This document shows, piece by piece, positions 29,977-40,008 of a stretch of DNA of 64,000 bases. This stretch comes from Cupriavidus sp. P-10 (GTDB taxonomy: Bacteria > Pseudomonadota > Gammaproteobacteria > Burkholderiales > Burkholderiaceae). Location: the NCBI RefSeq assembly GCF_003402535.2, contig NZ_AP025170.1:992001-1056000 (forward strand), in the 5' to 3' direction. The notes beneath the pieces are model-generated. The model ran no database searches, was not told where the DNA came from, and saw only the letters and a program-made list of their open reading frames with translations. Positions within the stretch are counted from its first letter, which is position 1. The number at the start of each line of letters is the position of its first letter. A program made the position numbers and the translations under genes.

Positions 29977-31184
29977 TGCAGCGATTCCAATCGAGTTCTT
30001 CCGCGGCACCGTTCCGGCTTGCCGTACCCGAGCGCCAGTCGCTGTTCTCGCCGCGCGGCTGGATGGCGCTGGTGGCGCTGACCGTGATCGTCGGCATCGG
30101 CGTGCCGGTGTGCGCGCTGCTCGTGCCGGAGGGCCATGCGTTGCACCTGTCGGCCTATGCGCTGACGCTGGTCGGCAAGATCATGTGCTTTGCGCTGGCG
30201 GCGATCGCGCTCGACCTGGTGTGGGGCTACTGCGGCATCCTGAGCCTCGGCCATGGCCTGTTCTTCGCGCTGGGCGGCTATGCCATGGGCATGTACCTGA
30301 TGCGCTCGATCGGGCGCGAAGGCGTGTACAAGAGCGACCTGCCTGACTTCATGGTGTTCCTCGACTGGAAGGAGCTGCCGTGGTTCTGGCATGGCACCGA
30401 CCACCTCGGCTATGCGCTGTTGCTGGTGGTGCTGGTGCCTGGCGTGGTGGCGTGGCTGTTCGGCTTCTTTGCCTTCCGCTCGCGCATCAAGGGCGTGTAC
30501 CTGTCCATCATCACGCAGGCGTTGACATATGCGGCAATGCTGCTGTTCTTCCGCAACGAGACCGGCTTCGGCGGCAACAATGGCTTTACCGATTTCAAGC
30601 GCATCGCCGGCTTTGCCATCGCCGCGCCGCAGACGCGCACGGCGCTGTTCGTGCTGACCTTCCTGGCGCTGCTGGGCGGCTTCGTTGCCTGCCGCTATAT
30701 CGTCACGTCCAAGCTGGGCCGCGTGGTCACGGCGGTGCGCGATGCGGAGATGCGGGTGATGTTCTCCGGCTATAACCCGCTCGGCTACAAGCTGTTCGTG
30801 TGGACCTTCTCCGCCGTGCTGTGCGGCATCGCCGGCGCGCTGTACGTGCCGCAGGTCGGCATCATCAACCCGGGCGAGATGTCGCCCGGCAACTCGATCG
30901 AGATGGCGGTGTGGGTCGCCGTGGGCGGCCGCGGCACGCTGATCGGCCCGGTCATCGGCGCGTTCCTTGTCAATGGTGCCAAGACCGTCTTCACCGCCCA
31001 CTTTGCCGAGTACTGGCTGTTCCTGCTCGGTGCGATGTTCGTGCTGGTGACGCTGTACCTGCCCGACGGCGTGACCGGCCTGTGGAAGCGCTTGCGCGAG
31101 CGCCGCGTGCAGGCCGCTGCACCGATCACGCCGGAACCTGTTTCCACGCCCGCGGTGGCTGGCCGCACCGGAGGTGAAGCATGA
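29973..31184 (+). CDS. urtC: Urea ABC transporter, permease UrtC
   Basis: A 403-aa LivM-type permease with about ten helices (LDLVWGYCGILSLGHGLFFA; RSRIKGVYLSIITQALTYAA; AVWVAVGGRGTLIGPVIGAF). It forms the membrane channel with UrtB. The first ATG at 29973 overlaps the urtB stop; a second ATG at 29976 cannot be excluded. GCGGAGGC is the ribosome site. The C-terminus overlaps urtD by 4 bp. Confidence 0.95.
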   Translation: MMQRFQSSSSAAPFRLAVPERQSLFSPRGWMALVALTVIVGIGVPVCALLVPEGHALHLSAYALTLVGKIMCFALAAIALDLVWGYCGILSLGHGLFFALGGYAMGMYLMRSIGREGVYKSDLPDFMVFLDWKELPWFWHGTDHLGYALLLVVLVPGVVAWLFGFFAFRSRIKGVYLSIITQALTYAAMLLFFRNETGFGGNNGFTDFKRIAGFAIAAPQTRTALFVLTFLALLGGFVACRYIVTSKLGRVVTAVRDAEMRVMFSGYNPLGYKLFVWTFSAVLCGIAGALYVPQVGIINPGEMSPGNSIEMAVWVAVGGRGTLIGPVIGAFLVNGAKTVFTAHFAEYWLFLLGAMFVLVTLYLPDGVTGLWKRLRERRVQAAAPITPEPVSTPAVAGRTGGEA

Positions 31185-32029
31185 ACGCCGCACTCGAACA
31201 CGGCCAGGCCGAAAGCGGCGACGCCACCGGGCTGGGCCGGGTGCTGGAGCCGGGCACCATCGATGTTTCGCACGGCCCGATCCTCTACCTGGAAGACGTT
31301 ACCGTGCAGTTCGACGGCTTCCGCGCGCTCAACAAGCTGAACCTGTCGATCGACCATGGCGAGCTGCGCTGCGTGATTGGCCCTAACGGCGCGGGCAAGA
31401 CCACGATGATGGATGTCATCACCGGCAAGACCGGGCCGCGCAATGCCAATGTCAACGGGCGTGTATTCCTCGGCCAGACCATCGACCTGATGCGGATGAC
31501 CGAGCCGCGCATCGCGCAGGTCGGCATCGGCCGCAAGTTCCAGAAGCCCACCGTGTTCGAGCAGCACGCGGTGTGGGAGAACCTGGAGCTGGCGATGAAG
31601 GCCGACAAGCGCTGGTGGTCGTCGCTGCGCGCGCGGCTGACCGGCGAGGGGCATCGCCGCATCGAGGAGACGCTGGCGCTTACCGGCCTGGAGGATGAAG
31701 CGTACCGGCCCGCCGGACTGCTTTCTCACGGGCAGAAGCAGCGGCTGGAGATCGGCATGCTGCTGATGCAGCAGCCGCAACTGCTGCTGCTCGACGAGCC
31801 GGTGGCCGGCATGACCGATGAGGAAACCATGCAGCTGGCCAGCCTGCTCAACGGCTTGCGCGGCAGCTGCTCGATGATGGTGGTGGAGCACGACATGGAG
31901 TTCGTGGCCGCGCTGGCCGGCGATGCCGGCAAGGTCACGGTGCTGGCCGAGGGCAGCGTGCTGGCCGAAGGCACGCTGGACAGCGTCAAGCGCGACGAAC
32001 GCGTGATCGAATCCTACCTGGGAAGATAA
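31181..32029 (+). CDS. urtD: Urea ABC transporter, ATP-binding protein UrtD
   Basis: A 282-aa LivG-type ATPase. Walker A (GPNGAGKTT), the ABC signature region (LLSHGQKQRLEIGMLL) and Walker B (LLLLDEPVAGM) are intact. The signature Ser-Gly-Gly-Gln is replaced by SHGQ, which is common in UrtD. About 35 extra N-terminal residues precede the ATPase fold. Translational coupling to urtC through ATGA. Confidence 0.95.
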   Translation: MNAALEHGQAESGDATGLGRVLEPGTIDVSHGPILYLEDVTVQFDGFRALNKLNLSIDHGELRCVIGPNGAGKTTMMDVITGKTGPRNANVNGRVFLGQTIDLMRMTEPRIAQVGIGRKFQKPTVFEQHAVWENLELAMKADKRWWSSLRARLTGEGHRRIEETLALTGLEDEAYRPAGLLSHGQKQRLEIGMLLMQQPQLLLLDEPVAGMTDEETMQLASLLNGLRGSCSMMVVEHDMEFVAALAGDAGKVTVLAEGSVLAEGTLDSVKRDERVIESYLGR

Positions 32030-32031
32030 CC

Positions 32032-32724
32032 ATGCTGCAGGTCAATGCACTGAACCAGTTCTACGGCGGCAGCCATATCCTGCGCAACGTCTCCTTCGAC
32101 GTGCCCGCGGGCAGGCTGACCACGCTGCTCGGCCGCAACGGCGTAGGCAAGAGCACGCTGCTGAAATGCCTGATGGGCGTCGTGCCGACGCGCAGCGGCA
32201 GCATCCACTGGGACGGCAAGCCGCTGGAGAAGAAGGCGCCGTACGAGCGCGTCTCGGCCGGGCTGGCCTATGTGCCCCAGGGGCGCGAGATCTTTCCGCG
32301 GCTGACGGTCGAAGAGAACCTGCTGATCGGCGCGGCCAGCCGCGCGCGGCCATCGGGCGTGCCCGATCGCATTTACCAGCTGTTCCCGGTGTTGCGCACG
32401 ATGCGCCAGCGCCGCGGCGGTGACCTGTCCGGCGGCCAGCAGCAGCAACTGGCGATCGGCCGGGCGCTGATGAGCGAGCCGCAACTGCTGATCCTCGACG
32501 AGCCGACCGAAGGCATCCAGCCGTCGATCATCCAGGACATCGGCCGCGCGCTGCGGCTGCTGGTGGATGAGTTCGGCATGACCGTGCTGCTGGTCGAGCA
32601 GTACTACGAGTTCGCGCGCCATATCGCCGACCACTATGTGGTGATGAGCCGCGGCGAAGTGGTTGCGCGCGGTGCCGGGCCCGGCATGGAGCAGGACGGC
32701 GTACGGGAGCTGATTGCCGTGTAA
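32032..32724 (+). CDS. urtE: Urea ABC transporter, ATP-binding protein UrtE
   Basis: A 230-aa LivF-type ATPase with Walker A (GRNGVGKSTLLKCLMG), signature (LSGGQQQQLAIGRAL) and Walker B (LLILDEPTEGIQPS). The EGIQPS sequence after Walker B is the hallmark of UrtE. The ATG is 2 bp behind the urtD stop, with GGAAGATAA as the ribosome site. It ends 110 bp before ureD, with no terminator seen, so urt and ure may be co-transcribed. Confidence 0.96.
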   Translation: MLQVNALNQFYGGSHILRNVSFDVPAGRLTTLLGRNGVGKSTLLKCLMGVVPTRSGSIHWDGKPLEKKAPYERVSAGLAYVPQGREIFPRLTVEENLLIGAASRARPSGVPDRIYQLFPVLRTMRQRRGGDLSGGQQQQLAIGRALMSEPQLLILDEPTEGIQPSIIQDIGRALRLLVDEFGMTVLLVEQYYEFARHIADHYVVMSRGEVVARGAGPGMEQDGVRELIAV

Positions 32725-32834
32725 GGGCAGGGCGGGGGAATGCGCATCGCACGCCGCTTCCGCGCAGGCAGGCGGCGCGCTATGATTGCCTGCAACCCCC
32801 GCCATCGCGCGCCCGCCGCCGGCATTGCCACGCC

Positions 32835-33704
32835 ATGCGTCATCCAGATTTTCCTTCGTCACTCGCCGTGCCTGCCGCATGGCAGGCCAGCCTGCGGCTG
32901 CGCTTTGCGCAACGCGGCGAACGCACCGCGCTGGTCGAGCGCCGCCACCAGGGGCCATTGCTGGTGCAGAAGCCGCTCTATCCCGAAGGCGGCATCTGCC
33001 ATGCCGTCATCCTGCATCCGCCGGCTGGCGTGGCGGGCGGCGACAGCCTGGATATCGATGTGACGGTCGAAGCCGGTGCCCATGCGGTGCTGGCCACGCC
33101 GGGCGCCACCAAGTGGTACAAGTCGCTCGGCCGCGATGCGGCGCAGCAGGTGCGGCTGTCGGTTGGGGCGGGGGCGCGGCTGGACTGGCTGCCGCAGGAG
33201 AACATCGTGTTCGACGATGCACGCGCGCGCATTGCGACGGTGCTCGACGTGGCGCCGGGCGGCAGCGCCATTGGCTGGGATGCCGTGGTGCTGGGCCGGC
33301 AGGCATCGGGCGAGCAATGGGCGCGCGGCGCGCTGTGGCTCGATACCCGCGTTGGCGGGGGCGAGCGCGCGTTGTGGATCGAGCAGTCGCATCTCGATGC
33401 GGGGTCGCCGCTGCGCACGGCCGTGGCGGGACTCGATGGGCTCAATGTGCTGGGCACGCTGTGGGCGGTGGGCGAGGGCGCCACGCAGGAACTGGCGGAG
33501 GCGCTGGCCGGACGGTTGCCCTACGGCCCGGAACTGCGCGCGGGCGTGACCTGCCTGGCAGCCCATGGCCAGTCCATGCTGCTGGTGCGCGTACTCGGCC
33601 GTCAGATGGAAGCCGTGCGCCATGTGATGGTCGATTGCTGGAGCGCGCTGCGCGAGCCGATGCACGGTGTGGCGCCGCGACCGCTGCGGCTGTGGGCGAC
33701 GTAG
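32835..33704 (+). CDS. ureD: Urease accessory protein UreD
   Basis: A 289-aa member of the UreD/UreH family, which forms the UreDFG complex with UreF and UreG and passes Ni2+ to apo-urease. Family landmarks: QKPLYPEGGICHAVILHPPA, VLATPGATKWYKSLG, LDWLPQENIVFDDA. The TAG stop is inside the first unit of a 10-bp tandem repeat. The ATG lacks a strong ribosome site. Confidence 0.94.
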   Translation: MRHPDFPSSLAVPAAWQASLRLRFAQRGERTALVERRHQGPLLVQKPLYPEGGICHAVILHPPAGVAGGDSLDIDVTVEAGAHAVLATPGATKWYKSLGRDAAQQVRLSVGAGARLDWLPQENIVFDDARARIATVLDVAPGGSAIGWDAVVLGRQASGEQWARGALWLDTRVGGGERALWIEQSHLDAGSPLRTAVAGLDGLNVLGTLWAVGEGATQELAEALAGRLPYGPELRAGVTCLAAHGQSMLLVRVLGRQMEAVRHVMVDCWSALREPMHGVAPRPLRLWAT

Positions 33705-33758
33705 GGCCACAACGCCACGCAGGGCCACGTAGGGCCACGTAGGGCCACGTAGGGCCAC
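33701..33758. repeat. 10-bp tandem repeat between ureD and ureA
   Basis: The unit GTAGGGCCAC occurs at 33701, 33729, 33739 and 33749, with a variant GCAGGGCCAC at 33719 and a degenerate 8-bp unit (AACGCCAC) at 33711. The period equals about one DNA helical turn. The first unit contains the ureD stop codon; the block ends 32 bp before ureA. Copy number could vary by slippage. Confidence 0.9.
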
Positions 33759-33790
33759 GATCGGACAACAAGACAGACAAGGAACAAGAG

Positions 33791-34093
33791 ATGGAACTGA
33801 CGCCGAGAGAGAAGGACAAGCTGCTGATCTTTACCGCCGCGCTGCTGGCCGAACGGCGCAAGGCGCGCGGGCTCAAGCTCAACTATCCGGAAGCGGTGGC
33901 GCTGATCACCGCCGCCATCATGGAAGGCGCGCGCGACGGCCGCACCGTGGCCGAGCTGATGCACGAAGGCACCACCGTGCTGACGCGCGACGAGGTGATG
34001 GACGGCATCGCCGAGATGATCCCCGAGATCCAGGTCGAAGCGACGTTTCCCGACGGCACCAAGCTGGTGACCGTGCACCATCCCATCGTCTGA
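33791..34093 (+). CDS. ureA: Urease subunit gamma
   Basis: A 100-aa small structural subunit of urease, starting [20 protein letters not shown] and ending in LVTVHHPIV, both characteristic. AAGGAACAAGAG directly before the ATG is a good ribosome site. Three separate genes (ureA, ureB, ureC) encode the enzyme, as usual in proteobacteria; ureJ is inserted before ureB. Confidence 0.97.
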   Translation: MELTPREKDKLLIFTAALLAERRKARGLKLNYPEAVALITAAIMEGARDGRTVAELMHEGTTVLTRDEVMDGIAEMIPEIQVEATFPDGTKLVTVHHPIV

Positions 34094-34143
34094 AGCTTCA
34101 CTGCGACGACAGATTCGAAGAGCAAATCCAACCGAGAGCCGTT

Positions 34144-34755
34144 ATGAACCGTTCCGCCTGCCTGCGCCTTGCCCTGGGCACCCTCCTGACCGTTGCCGCC
34201 ACCGCCGCGCTGGCGCACCCCGGCCATGACGCCGCCACCGTAGGCGCCAGCCTGTGGGCCGGCCTGGAACACCCCTTCACCGGCGCCGACCACCTGCTGG
34301 CGATGGCGGCGGTGGGCGTATGGAGCGCACTGGTGGCGCGCTCGGCTGCCGATACGCTGCGCCTGCCGCTGGTCTTCGTCGCGCTGATGCTGGTCGGTGC
34401 CGCGCTCGGCCTGGCCGGCATGGCGCTGCCCGCGGTGGAACCGATGATCGCCGTGTCCTTGCTGGTAGTGGGCTTGATGCTGGCGCTGCGCGCCAGGCTG
34501 CCGGCATGGGCCGGCGCCTTGCTGGTTGGCGGCTTTGCGGTGTTCCACGGTTACGCGCATGGCGCGGAGCTGCCGGCCACCGCCGAGGCGCTGCCCGCCG
34601 TGCTGGCCTACGTTGGCGGCTTTGCCGTCGCGACCATGGCGCTGCACCTGCTCGGTATCGCGGCCGGCACGCTGCTGCGACGCCATGCCGGCTGGCTGGC
34701 CCGCCTGGCCGGTGCCGGCGTGGCACTGTACGGCGCCGGTCTGCTGGTGGCCTGA
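34144..34755 (+). CDS. ureJ: HupE/UreJ family nickel-uptake protein
   Basis: A 203-aa membrane protein with a signal-like N-terminus and about six helices. The HupE/UreJ signature is present: [29 protein letters not shown], and [11 protein letters not shown]. Family members are thought to be secondary Ni2+ transporters supplying hydrogenase or urease. Placement between ureA and ureB supports a nickel-supply role here, although transport has been shown for only a few homologues. Confidence 0.9.
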   Translation: MNRSACLRLALGTLLTVAATAALAHPGHDAATVGASLWAGLEHPFTGADHLLAMAAVGVWSALVARSAADTLRLPLVFVALMLVGAALGLAGMALPAVEPMIAVSLLVVGLMLALRARLPAWAGALLVGGFAVFHGYAHGAELPATAEALPAVLAYVGGFAVATMALHLLGIAAGTLLRRHAGWLARLAGAGVALYGAGLLVA

Positions 34756-34766
34756 GGAGACGCGCC

Positions 34767-35071
34767 ATGATCCCCGGTGAACTGATGCCTGCCGATGGCG
34801 AGATCGAACTCAACGTCGGCCGCGCCACGGTCAGCGTGACGGTGGCCAATACCGGCGACCGGCCGATCCAGGTCGGCTCGCACTTCCACTTCTACGAGAC
34901 CAACACCGCGCTGTCGTTCGATCGCGAGGCCACGCGCGGCTTCCGGCTGAATATCGCGGCGGGCACGGCGGTGCGTTTCGAGCCGGGCCAGACCCGCACT
35001 GTCGAGCTGGTGGCGCTGGACGGTGACCGCATCGTCTACGGCTTCAACGGCAAGATCATGGGAGCACTGTG

Positions 35072-35072
<1 letters not shown>
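34767..35072 (+). CDS. ureB: Urease subunit beta
   Basis: A 101-aa structural subunit ([39 protein letters not shown]). The frame stays open into ureJ, but TGAGGAGACGCGCC immediately upstream and family length fix the ATG at 34767. It overlaps ureC by one base (TGATG). Confidence 0.97.
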
Positions 35073-36787
<1,715 letters not shown>

Positions 36788-36816
36788 ACCGCCGGGGCAC
36801 GCGCCCCGCATCGCGC

Positions 36817-37428
36817 ATGCTGAAGATCGACAAATTCCTGAGCGCCCCGCACGGCATCGCGCCGGTGCTGGTGCGCCGTGCTCCCAAGCTGGTCCTGCCT
36901 TTCAACGAACGCAGCAAGAGCCGCCTGCGCGCGGTGCTCGACGACGGCACCGAGGCCGCGCTGTTCCTGCCGCGGGGTACGGTGCTGCGGGGTGGGGATT
37001 TGCTGGTGGCCGAGGATGGCAGTTTTGTCGAGGTGCAGGCTGCGGCGGAGGCCGTGCTGGATGTGCGTTCGGAGGACCCGCATGCGCTGATGCGCGCGGC
37101 TTACCACCTGGGCAACCGGCACACGCCGGTGGAGATCGGGCGCGACTACCTGCGGCTCGAGTATGACCCGGTGCTGGCCGACATGCTGCAGCGCCTGGGC
37201 TTGCGCGCCGAGCGCGCGGAACTGCCGTTCGAACCGGAGGCCGGGGCGTATGGCGGCGGGCACAGGCATGGGCACGATGCCACGTTCGCGGAGGATTATG
37301 CGGCGGCGCAGGCGGTGTTCCATGAGCATCACGGGCACTCGCACTCGCACTCGCACGGGCATAGTCATGATCACGAACATGGCGACGCCGAACATGTTCA
37401 TGATGCGAATTGTGGGCATAAGCACTGA
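36817..37428 (+). CDS. ureE: Urease accessory protein UreE (nickel chaperone)
   Basis: A 203-aa metallochaperone. The peptide-binding and metal-binding domains are typical ([40 protein letters not shown], which contains the conserved dimer-interface His). The last about 50 residues are extremely His-rich ([20 protein letters not shown]), giving high nickel-storing capacity as in Klebsiella UreE. It is followed by the REP-bounded DUF559 unit instead of directly by ureF. Confidence 0.95.
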   Translation: MLKIDKFLSAPHGIAPVLVRRAPKLVLPFNERSKSRLRAVLDDGTEAALFLPRGTVLRGGDLLVAEDGSFVEVQAAAEAVLDVRSEDPHALMRAAYHLGNRHTPVEIGRDYLRLEYDPVLADMLQRLGLRAERAELPFEPEAGAYGGGHRHGHDATFAEDYAAAQAVFHEHHGHSHSHSHGHSHDHEHGDAEHVHDANCGHKH

Positions 37429-37498
37429 TCAGCACCAGAGGCTGAGAGCAACGACGGGCGCTGTGAATCAACCTGAGAACCTGACCGATACCGACACC

Positions 37499-37544
37499 GT
37501 GCTCCCCTCTCCCGCTTGCGGGAGAGGGGCAGGGGGAGAGGGCC
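37499..37544. repeat. Left inverted repeat (REP-like) of the DUF559 unit
   Basis: A 46-bp GC-rich element containing CTCTCCCGCTTGCGGGAGAG, itself a palindrome. Its reverse complement matches the element at 37894-37938 in all but about four positions. Read through in the + frame it encodes SPACGRGAGGEG. Its GGGGAGAGGG arm also resembles a strong ribosome-binding site. Confidence 0.85.
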
Positions 37545-37573
37545 AGCGCTTGCCGGCACCGTCATTTGTCCGC

Positions 37574-37969
37574 ATGCTCCGCGCCAACCAGGCCGAAGCG
37601 GAGCAACGTCAATGGTACCACTTCCGCGCCCACCGATTTCTGAGGCTGAAATTCAAGCGCCAACACCAGTGTGGACCTTATATTGCAGATTTCATCTGCA
37701 TGGCGTTCAAACTAGTCATCGAAGTGGATGGTGGCCAGCATGGCGCCGAGGTTGACGCGAAGCGCGATGCCTGGTTTCAGCGTGAGGGATATCGTGTGTT
37801 GCGGTTCTGGAATCATGACGTAATGGGTAATACGGAGGCAGTACTGGAGAAAGTACGCGAGGTTTTGTTGGAGCTGGGGTTCGTGGATACGCCGGCCCTC
37901 TCCCCCGACGCCTCTCCCGCAAGCGGGCGAGGGGAGCAAACCGTCGCAAAGCGAGGGCCGTCCTCATGA
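37574..37969 (+). CDS. DUF559 (Vsr-like) endonuclease-domain protein
   Basis: A 131-aa protein from the ATG at 37574. It matches the DUF559 family, a PD-(D/E)xK nuclease-like fold related to Vsr. The core is visible: [20 protein letters not shown] (candidate Asp, then Glu-Val-Asp) and [17 protein letters not shown]. The true start may be earlier: the frame is open from a GTG at 37463 through the left REP, and a TTG at 37550 lies 6 bases after the REP's GGGAGAGGG. The C-terminus is encoded by the right REP and overlaps ureF by 4 bp. Base composition is AT-richer than its neighbours, suggesting acquisition. Nuclease activity is unproven. Confidence 0.8.
   Translation: MLRANQAEAEQRQWYHFRAHRFLRLKFKRQHQCGPYIADFICMAFKLVIEVDGGQHGAEVDAKRDAWFQREGYRVLRFWNHDVMGNTEAVLEKVREVLLELGFVDTPALSPDASPASGRGEQTVAKRGPSS
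37894..37938. repeat. Right inverted repeat (REP-like) of the DUF559 unit
   Basis: A 45-bp element with the core CTCTCCCGCAAGCGGG, inverted relative to 37499-37544 and followed by AAAC. It is translated as the last part of the DUF559 protein ([17 protein letters not shown]), so the element has been read into the gene. Confidence 0.85.
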
Positions 37970-38658
37970 CCAACCTCCACCAACTCATCTCGCTGCTGCA
38001 CCTTGCGTCCCCCGCCTTGCCCATCGGTGGCTTCAGCTATTCGCAAGGGCTTGAAGCCGCGATTGAAGCCGGCATCATCCATGACGCCCAGACGGCTGAG
38101 CGCTGGATCCGCGACAACCTGCTCCATGTCCAGGCGCAATGTGAAGCGCCGCTGTGGCTGCTGTTGCATCGCTGCTGGCGTGCCGGTGACACGGCGGCAT
38201 TGCAGGCGTGGAACGACTGGTTCCATGCCACCCGCGAGACCTCGGAGCTGCGCCTCGAGACTGAGCAGATGGGCTGGTCGCTGTCGAAGCTGATCGCCCA
38301 GATGGCATGGGGCACGCCTGCATTGCGCGAAGCGCTGGCAACGCTGTCACCGGTTTGCCTGCCAACCGCCTTCACGGCAGCCTGCGTTGCGCTGGAGGTC
38401 GACGCCCACGACGGCCTGGCCGCCTATTGCTTCAACTGGGCCGAGAACCAGGTTGCCGCCGCGATCAAGGCGGTGCCGCTTGGCCAGGTTGCCGGGCAGC
38501 ACATGCTGCGCCGCCTGCACGGGGCGGTACTGGAAACCGTGGACGAAGCCACGCGCCGTGCCGATGCCACGCCGCCGCAACTATCAACCTTTTCCCCCAT
38601 GCTGGGCCTGCTTTCCGCACGCCACGAAACGCAGTACTCCCGGCTGTTCCGTTCCTGA
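37966..38658 (+). CDS. ureF: Urease accessory protein UreF
   Basis: A 230-aa helical protein that checks GTP use by UreG during nickel insertion. Landmarks: [20 protein letters not shown] near the N-terminus and the conserved YSRLFRS C-terminus. The ATG overlaps the stop of the DUF559 gene (ATGA), so its translation may now depend on ribosomes finishing that gene; no independent strong ribosome site is visible. Confidence 0.95.
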   Translation: MTNLHQLISLLHLASPALPIGGFSYSQGLEAAIEAGIIHDAQTAERWIRDNLLHVQAQCEAPLWLLLHRCWRAGDTAALQAWNDWFHATRETSELRLETEQMGWSLSKLIAQMAWGTPALREALATLSPVCLPTAFTAACVALEVDAHDGLAAYCFNWAENQVAAAIKAVPLGQVAGQHMLRRLHGAVLETVDEATRRADATPPQLSTFSPMLGLLSARHETQYSRLFRS

Positions 38659-38672
38659 ATCCACATCGCACC

Positions 38673-39302
38673 ATGACCCAGGCCCGTACCAAGAAGAACC
38701 CTCCGCTGCGCGTTGGCGTCGGCGGCCCGGTAGGCTCCGGCAAGACCACGCTGCTCGAGATGCTGTGCAAGGCCATGCGCGACCGCTATGACCTGGTCGC
38801 GATCACCAATGACATCTACACCAAGGAAGACCAGCGCCTGCTGACGATCTCCGGCGCGCTGCCCGCAGAACGCATCATGGGCGTGGAAACCGGCGGCTGC
38901 CCGCACACCGCGATCCGCGAGGATGCGTCGATCAACCTGGAAGCGGTGGACCGCATGCTGGCGAAGTTCCCGGATGCCGACGTGGTGTTCATCGAGTCCG
39001 GCGGCGACAACCTCGCGGCAACGTTCAGCCCAGAACTTTCTGATCTGACGATCTACGTGATCGACGTAGCCGGCGGTGAGAAAATTCCGAGAAAAGGCGG
39101 CCCCGGGATTACCAAGTCGGATTTGCTGGTGATCAACAAGACGGACCTCGCGCCGTACGTCGGCGCGTCGCTGGAAGTGATGGAAAGCGATGCCCGCAAG
39201 ATGCGCGGTGCCCGGCCGTTCGTGATGGGCAGCGTGAAGTCCGGGCAGGGCCTGGACGAAGTGATCCGCTTCATCGAACGGCAGGGCATGCTTGGCGTCT
39301 AG
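38673..39302 (+). CDS. ureG: Urease accessory protein UreG (GTPase)
   Basis: A 209-aa SIMIBI-class GTPase that powers urease maturation. P-loop [10 protein letters not shown] at about residues 17-26, the CPH metal-binding motif in [17 protein letters not shown], Walker B-like [10 protein letters not shown] and NKTD base recognition are all intact. Its stop overlaps the stop of the convergent XRE gene by 4 bp, ending the ure cluster. Confidence 0.97.
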   Translation: MTQARTKKNPPLRVGVGGPVGSGKTTLLEMLCKAMRDRYDLVAITNDIYTKEDQRLLTISGALPAERIMGVETGGCPHTAIREDASINLEAVDRMLAKFPDADVVFIESGGDNLAATFSPELSDLTIYVIDVAGGEKIPRKGGPGITKSDLLVINKTDLAPYVGASLEVMESDARKMRGARPFVMGSVKSGQGLDEVIRFIERQGMLGV

Positions 39303-39739
39303 GACTCGATGTCGCCCGCGGCGGCCTTGGCGCCGGGTTTGACATAGCTCACCGGCGGGCGGAAGCTGCCCTTGCCCGCCAGCGCCCGCGCTACCGCCGC
39401 CACCAGGTTCAGCTCGGGCTCGTTGAGCTCGGCCATATGGCGCATGGTGGCTTCGATGGCCGCCTGCTGCCGGTTGCCGTAGGGCATCGGCGGTTGTTCC
39501 ACCTGCAAGTCGCTGGCGTCGTGGCGCGCGAAGTCCAGCATTTGAGATGGCGGGACCGCAAGGGTCTCGGCCAGCGTGCAGATATTGATCAGCGCCAGGT
39601 TGCGCTTGCCCCCTTCGATGCCGCTCAGGTATGAACGCGCCAGACCGCTTTCCAGCGACAACGTTTCCTGGGACCAGCCGCGCTGCTTGCGCAGCCAGGC
39701 GAGATGCAATCCGAAAAGTCTGAGATTTCGAGAAGTCAT
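39299..39739 (-). CDS. XRE-family helix-turn-helix regulator
   Basis: A 146-aa protein starting at the ATG 39739 ([10 protein letters not shown]). A Cro/C1-type HTH lies at about residues 11-65 ([20 protein letters not shown], then [12 protein letters not shown]). The C-terminal half carries no recognised effector domain. It converges on ureG with a 4-bp overlap, so transcription of one could interfere with the other. Target genes are unknown; proximity suggests, but does not show, a link to urease. Confidence 0.85.
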   Translation of the reverse strand: MTSRNLRLFGLHLAWLRKQRGWSQETLSLESGLARSYLSGIEGGKRNLALINICTLAETLAVPPSQMLDFARHDASDLQVEQPPMPYGNRQQAAIEATMRHMAELNEPELNLVAAVARALAGKGSFRPPVSYVKPGAKAAAGDIES

Positions 39740-40008
39740 TGGGGTCGTAAGAAGTTCGGAGTGGTCTGAGGCTAAGGGTTTGACCTTGAGGCCACGACAA
39801 CTTATTCTCCCCCTCACTATCGATGCCCGATCCGCGGATTAAGGGATGCGCCAGTGCATATGGCGCGGCACGATGGCATGACACCGGACGGCTTGCATGG
39901 CCGTGCCAGACGGGACGACTGCGCAATGCCTGGCGCGACGCTTTCGCGCGTGCGCCGTGTTGCGCGGACAGGATGCCCGCATCCTGTCGCCCTGCTCAGG
40001 GAATTCCC

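Noticed and set aside
33701..33758. CRISPR-like repeat array
   Set aside because: Units are 10 bp with no spacers and no cas genes nearby; it is a simple tandem repeat.
37499..37938. Insertion sequence with target-site duplication
   Set aside because: Inverted repeats are clear, but no transposase and no flanking duplication could be found, so it is described only as a repeat-bounded unit.
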